Part shown: in pieces, positions 50,626 to 53,533 of the stretch | How the letters are laid out: the number at the start of each line of letters is the position of its first letter | Numbering within the stretch: the first letter of the stretch is position 1 | NCBI GenBank assembly: GCA_947476335.1 | Contig: CANJQH010000018.1 | Location: 1 to 53,533, forward strand | Direction of reading: 5' to 3' | Source: Anaerolineae bacterium | Lineage (GTDB): Bacteria > Chloroflexota > Anaerolineae > J036 > Brachytrichaceae | Length of the DNA stretch: 53,533 nucleotides | Notes under the pieces: generated by a model | Told to the model about the DNA's origin: nothing | Seen by the model: the letters and a program-made list of their open reading frames with translations, nothing else | The model's database searches: none | Position numbers and translations under genes: made by a program

Positions 50626-51921
50626 ATGGCGAAAATTACTTTTATCGGCGCCGGCAGTACAGTCTTCGCGAAAAACCTGATGGGTGACATCCTGAGTTTT
50701 CCGGAGCTGGCTTCGAGTGAGATCGTCCTCTTCGATATCGACAATGAACGATTGAAGACTTCCGAGATCGTTGCGCACAAGGTTGCGCAGGCGCTCGGTG
50801 CGACGCCGAAGATCACGGCGACGACTGATCGTAAAAAAGCGCTCGAAGGCGCGAGCTATGCGATCAGCATGATTCAGGTCGGCGGCTATAAGCCCGGCAC
50901 GGTGACCGACTTCGAAATTCCGAAGAAGTACGGCCTGCGCCAGACGATCTCTGACACGCTCGGCATCGGCGGCATCATGCGCGGCCTGCGCACGATTCCG
51001 GTGCTGCTCGACATGTGCCATGACATGGAGCAGGTGTGTCCGGATGTGACTTTTCTGCAGTACGTCAATCCGATGGTCATGAATATGATGGCCATTCAGC
51101 GCGCCACGAAAATCAAGGCCGTCGGCCTCTGCCACAGCGTGCAGGGCACTGCGGAACAGCTCGCACACGACATCGGCATTCCAGTCGATGAGATCAACTA
51201 TGTATGCGCCGGCATCAACCATATGGCGTTCTACCTGCGCTTCGAACGTAATGGCGAGGATCTGTATCCGCTGATTCGCAAGGTGTACGAGGAGAATCGC
51301 CAGCCTTCGTGGAACCTCGTGCGCTACGAAATCTTCAAGCGCTTCGGCTATTTCGTCACCGAGAGCAGCGAGCACTTCGCCGAGTACACGCCGTGGTTCA
51401 TCAAGCGTGATCGGCCGGATCTGATTGACACGTTCAACATTCCGCTCGATGAGTACATCCGCCGCTGCGAAGAGCAGCTGGCCGGCTGGCACAAGATGCG
51501 CGCAAGCCTCGAAGCGGGCGAAGATATCGCGGTGCGCCGCAGCCACGAGTACGGCTCGCTGATCGTTCACTCGATGGAGACCGGCCAGCCGCGCGTGATC
51601 TATGGCAACGTCGCGAACAATGGCCTGATCGACAACCTGCCGCAGACGCACTGCGTCGAGGTGCCGGTGCTCGTCGATAAGAGCGGCCTGCAGCCGACGA
51701 AGATCGGGACGCTGCCGCCGCAGCTCGCCGCCATGATGCAGACGAACGCGAACGTGCAGGAGCTGGTTGTGCAGGCCGCACTGACCGGCAAGCGCGAGCA
51801 CATTTATCACGCCGCCGCGCTCGATCCGCATACCGCGGCCGAGCTAAGCCTCGAGCAGATCTGGTCGCTTGTCGATGATCTGATCGAAGCCCATGGCGAC
51901 CTGCTGCCCAAATACCATTGA
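50626..51921 (+). CDS. Glycoside hydrolase family 4 alpha-galactosidase/alpha-glucosidase
   Basis: 431 residues. GH4 enzymes cleave glycosides by an NAD- and Mn-dependent redox mechanism. The N-terminal dinucleotide fold is 'KITFIGAGSTVFAKNLMGDIL' with 'EIVLFDIDNERLKTS'; 'ISMIQVGGYKPGTVTDFEIPKKYGLRQTISDTLGIGGIMRGLRTIPVLLDM' and 'YVNPMVMN' follow. The metal ligands are Cys169 in 'GLCHSVQGT' and His199 in 'AGINHMAFYL'. This pattern (C-H-S) fits MelA/AglA-like members. The sugar is probably alpha-galactoside or alpha-glucoside. The gene is divergent from the MATE gene and not linked to the sugar importer at 24-27 kb. Confidence 0.94.
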   Translation: MAKITFIGAGSTVFAKNLMGDILSFPELASSEIVLFDIDNERLKTSEIVAHKVAQALGATPKITATTDRKKALEGASYAISMIQVGGYKPGTVTDFEIPKKYGLRQTISDTLGIGGIMRGLRTIPVLLDMCHDMEQVCPDVTFLQYVNPMVMNMMAIQRATKIKAVGLCHSVQGTAEQLAHDIGIPVDEINYVCAGINHMAFYLRFERNGEDLYPLIRKVYEENRQPSWNLVRYEIFKRFGYFVTESSEHFAEYTPWFIKRDRPDLIDTFNIPLDEYIRRCEEQLAGWHKMRASLEAGEDIAVRRSHEYGSLIVHSMETGQPRVIYGNVANNGLIDNLPQTHCVEVPVLVDKSGLQPTKIGTLPPQLAAMMQTNANVQELVVQAALTGKREHIYHAAALDPHTAAELSLEQIWSLVDDLIEAHGDLLPKYH

Positions 51922-51925
51922 GAAT

Positions 51926-52014
51926 TGCACATTTCACATTGCACATTGCCTGATGTGGTCGGCGTTCAATATGCAATGTGAAATATGCAATGTGAAATAT
52001 GCAGTGTGAAATGT
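51926..52014. terminator. Low-complexity inverted repeat between convergent genes
   Basis: Repeated CACATTTCACATTG on the left is answered by several CAATGTGAAATATG units on the right. The stretch lies between the stops of the GH4 and TIGR03943 genes and can form several alternative hairpins. Confidence 0.5.
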
Positions 52015-52015
52015 C

Positions 52016-52780
52016 TCACGGGTACAGATACGGCTGATTTGGCTGGTCCACCGCTTCGATGGTTTCTGCGACGAGCAGTGGAATGTGTTCGCTGCCGAAT
52101 TGACCGACCTTGAAGCGGCCGACGACGTGCACCCATTGGTCCTGTTCGAAGCGCTGCAGCTGGTCGGTCTCGACGATCAGGCCGATGGCGGCGGCATCGG
52201 CGACGCAGCAGCTGACGGTGAAGCGTGAGACCATGAACTGGCCGGTGGCGAAGCGTGGGTCGTTCTTGTAGACGAAGCCGACCACGTCGGCCTGCTGGCC
52301 ATTGAGTTCGGCCGGGTCGCCGGCGGCGCCGATGATGCGCAGCCAGTCGAGGATATTGCGGGGGCCGCTGGGTGCGCGCTGCAGCGTATTGAGCGCGCTG
52401 CTTGGTGCAGATTGCAGGCCGATGCCGCGCGTGCCGATGGCGGCGGCGCCGAGCGGCCGCGCCGGCGCGACGAAGCCGATCAGCGCCGGCAGCATCAGCA
52501 GCAGAATCGCCGCCCACGACGTCGCCCGGCCTCCGAATGCGACTGCTGGAAACGGAGACGGCGTTGCGCGCACTGCGGCCGGCTGCAGCAGGCGCCACGC
52601 CAGTGTGAGCGCCATCATCAGATAGAGCAGGACACCGGCGAAGATCAGCCATTCAAAGCGCCGATTGATGTAGAAGGCGAGCGTGCCGCTGCTGATTTTC
52701 TGATACAGCATCAGGCCGGACATGGCCAGCACGGCGCTTTTGAGGAACGCATCCAGTCGCGGCGACATGGCGGAAATCAT
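52016..52780 (-). CDS. TIGR03943 family putative permease subunit
   Basis: 254 residues. Two or three helices at the start ('LYQKISSGTLAFYINRRFEWLIFAGVLLYLMMALTLAWRLL' and 'WAAILLLMLPALIGFVAPARPLG') are followed by a soluble part with 'ADVVGFVYKNDPRFATGQFMVSRFTVSCCVADAAAIGLIVE' and 'QWVHVVGRFKVGQ', the conserved C-terminal region of this family. It usually partners with a DUF318/permease protein for an unknown solute, often linked to metal handling (two adjacent Cys are present). The partner is not in the window. The ATG at 52780 overlaps the mutY stop as ATGA, so the two are translationally coupled. Confidence 0.85.
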   Translation of the reverse strand: MISAMSPRLDAFLKSAVLAMSGLMLYQKISSGTLAFYINRRFEWLIFAGVLLYLMMALTLAWRLLQPAAVRATPSPFPAVAFGGRATSWAAILLLMLPALIGFVAPARPLGAAAIGTRGIGLQSAPSSALNTLQRAPSGPRNILDWLRIIGAAGDPAELNGQQADVVGFVYKNDPRFATGQFMVSRFTVSCCVADAAAIGLIVETDQLQRFEQDQWVHVVGRFKVGQFGSEHIPLLVAETIEAVDQPNQPYLYP

Positions 52781-53533
52781 AGACGAGGGGCGGCGGCGCG
52801 GCCTTGGTGCTCCGCGATCCGCCGATCGCTGCGCGTCAGCGCCAGTGCGTCGATTTCCGCTGGCGTCGCCCAGCGCAGTGCGATGTAGTCGTTCGGCGGA
52901 TTTGGCTCTGCCGCATCCTCGTCGACCGTCACCCAGTGCAGCGCGCGCCGTACTTTGAAGTGTGTGAATGCGTGGCGCACTTCGTCGAAGGCAGCACCAG
53001 CCTTGCGCACGCGCAGCCCGGTGCGTCGCTGCACTATCGCAGCGATGTCGCCGTCGTTTGTCGTGCCTTGTGTCTCTTCATACTCCCCGCTTACGAATTC
53101 CCACAGCCCGCCGAGCAGGCCCTTGGGCGGGCGCTGGCCGAGCAGCATGCGGCCGTCTGCGCGGCGGATAAGTGCAGTGAGCACGATGCGTTCGGGCGCC
53201 TCTTTGCGCGGCCGGCGTTCGGGGAATTGCTCCACGGAATCGAGCGCGCGGGCGCGGCAGTCATCGTGCAGTGGGCATGCGCCGCACTGCGGTGCGCGCG
53301 GCGTGCACACCGTCGCGCCGAGCTCCATCAGCGCCTCGTTGAATTCGCCGGCACGCCCGGCGGGCAGCAGCGATTCTGCAAGCGGCCACAGATCGACGTC
53401 GCGGCTGCGCGCGGCGGGCAGGGCGAAGACGCGTGCCAGAACGCGGCGCACATTGCCGTCGACGACGGCGGCGTCACGGCCGAAGGCCAGCGACGCAATC
53501 GCGCCGGCCGTGTAACGCCCGACGCCGGGCAGC
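52777..53533 (-). CDS. mutY: A/G-specific adenine glycosylase MutY (3' part; start outside the window)
   Basis: The visible frame enters at the right edge with 'LPGVGRYTAGAIASLAFGRDAAVVDGNVRRVLARVFAL', the helix-hairpin-helix and the catalytic Asp of 'VVDGNV'. The iron-sulfur cluster cysteines appear as C-x6-C-x2-C-x5-C in 'VCTPRAPQCGACPLHDDC'. The C-terminal NUDIX-like domain, which recognises 8-oxoG, runs from 'RIVLTALIRRADGRMLLGQRPPKGLLGGLWEFVSGEYEE' to 'DYIALRWATPAEIDALALTRSDRRI'. MutY removes A mispaired with 8-oxoG. The stop overlaps the start of the TIGR03943 gene by 4 bp. Confidence 0.95.
   Translation of the reverse strand, partial: LPGVGRYTAGAIASLAFGRDAAVVDGNVRRVLARVFALPAARSRDVDLWPLAESLLPAGRAGEFNEALMELGATVCTPRAPQCGACPLHDDCRARALDSVEQFPERRPRKEAPERIVLTALIRRADGRMLLGQRPPKGLLGGLWEFVSGEYEETQGTTNDGDIAAIVQRRTGLRVRKAGAAFDEVRHAFTHFKVRRALHWVTVDEDAAEPNPPNDYIALRWATPAEIDALALTRSDRRIAEHQGRAAAPRL

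Overview
The window is a GC-rich bacterial chromosome segment that most likely comes from a member of the Chloroflexota. I infer this from a DUF2298 (Chlor_Arch_YYY) multispanning protein, a DUF6483-type protein, a SAM-I riboswitch, a GAAC-N4-GTTC type LexA box in front of recA, and many genes with a TANAAT -10 element only 5-12 nt before the start codon. No rRNA, CRISPR array or prophage is visible.

Layout. 1-2.3 kb: start of a probable transposase, a C-terminally truncated SGNH protein, an MBOAT acyltransferase and a tiny membrane ORF coupled to it, all on minus. 2.4-3.9 kb: a MarR regulator and an NAD(P)-binding reductase that share a TTAG-N4-CTAA operator. 3.9-4.5 kb: tRNA-Asp with a terminator, then a 293-bp miniature element. 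4.5-8.3 kb: SAM-riboswitch operon metY-metX-metW, carrying a broken four-helix-bundle (S23) gene between metY and metX. 8.6-14.3 kb: envelope genes (two-TM protein of unknown function, amidase, L,D-transpeptidase), a GNAT, a solute-binding protein, a methyltransferase and a small membrane protein. 14.4-19.1 kb: recJ and mutL against an orphan moxR. 19.3-22.6 kb: MFS transporter, histone-deacetylase-like protein and DUF6483 protein. 22.6-27.6 kb: P450 and a sugar ABC importer. 27.9-32.0 kb: a 1364-residue secreted protein with FnIII, HExxH, VWA and Ca-binding parts. 32.3-36.0 kb: purA, recA with an SOS box, EVE protein, GNAT. 36.0-45.2 kb: lipoprotein, esterase, nucleotidyltransferase, F420-type oxidoreductase, methylmalonate-semialdehyde dehydrogenase, an orphan nuoN, PhyH dioxygenase, acetylxylan-esterase-like protein. 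45.2-53.5 kb: DUF2298 protein, threonine synthase, MATE pump, GH4 glycosidase, TIGR03943 protein and the 3' part of mutY.

The most striking content lies between the genes. At least two families of short mobile hairpin elements are scattered through the window. Family A (ten copies, full length about 112 bp) begins GTAACTACTCAGG, ends with the inverse and makes 8-bp target duplications, as IS66-type transposition does. Family B (five copies of 90, 47 or 31 bp) sits between TA duplications, mostly at CTAG, as IS630/Tc1-mariner transposition does. One B copy lies inside an A copy, one B copy breaks the S23 gene, and two B copies have entered TAG stop codons and turned them into TAA. Several A copies separate genes whose reconstructed ancestral spacing is only about 12 bp, so they appear to have been dropped into operons just after stop codons.
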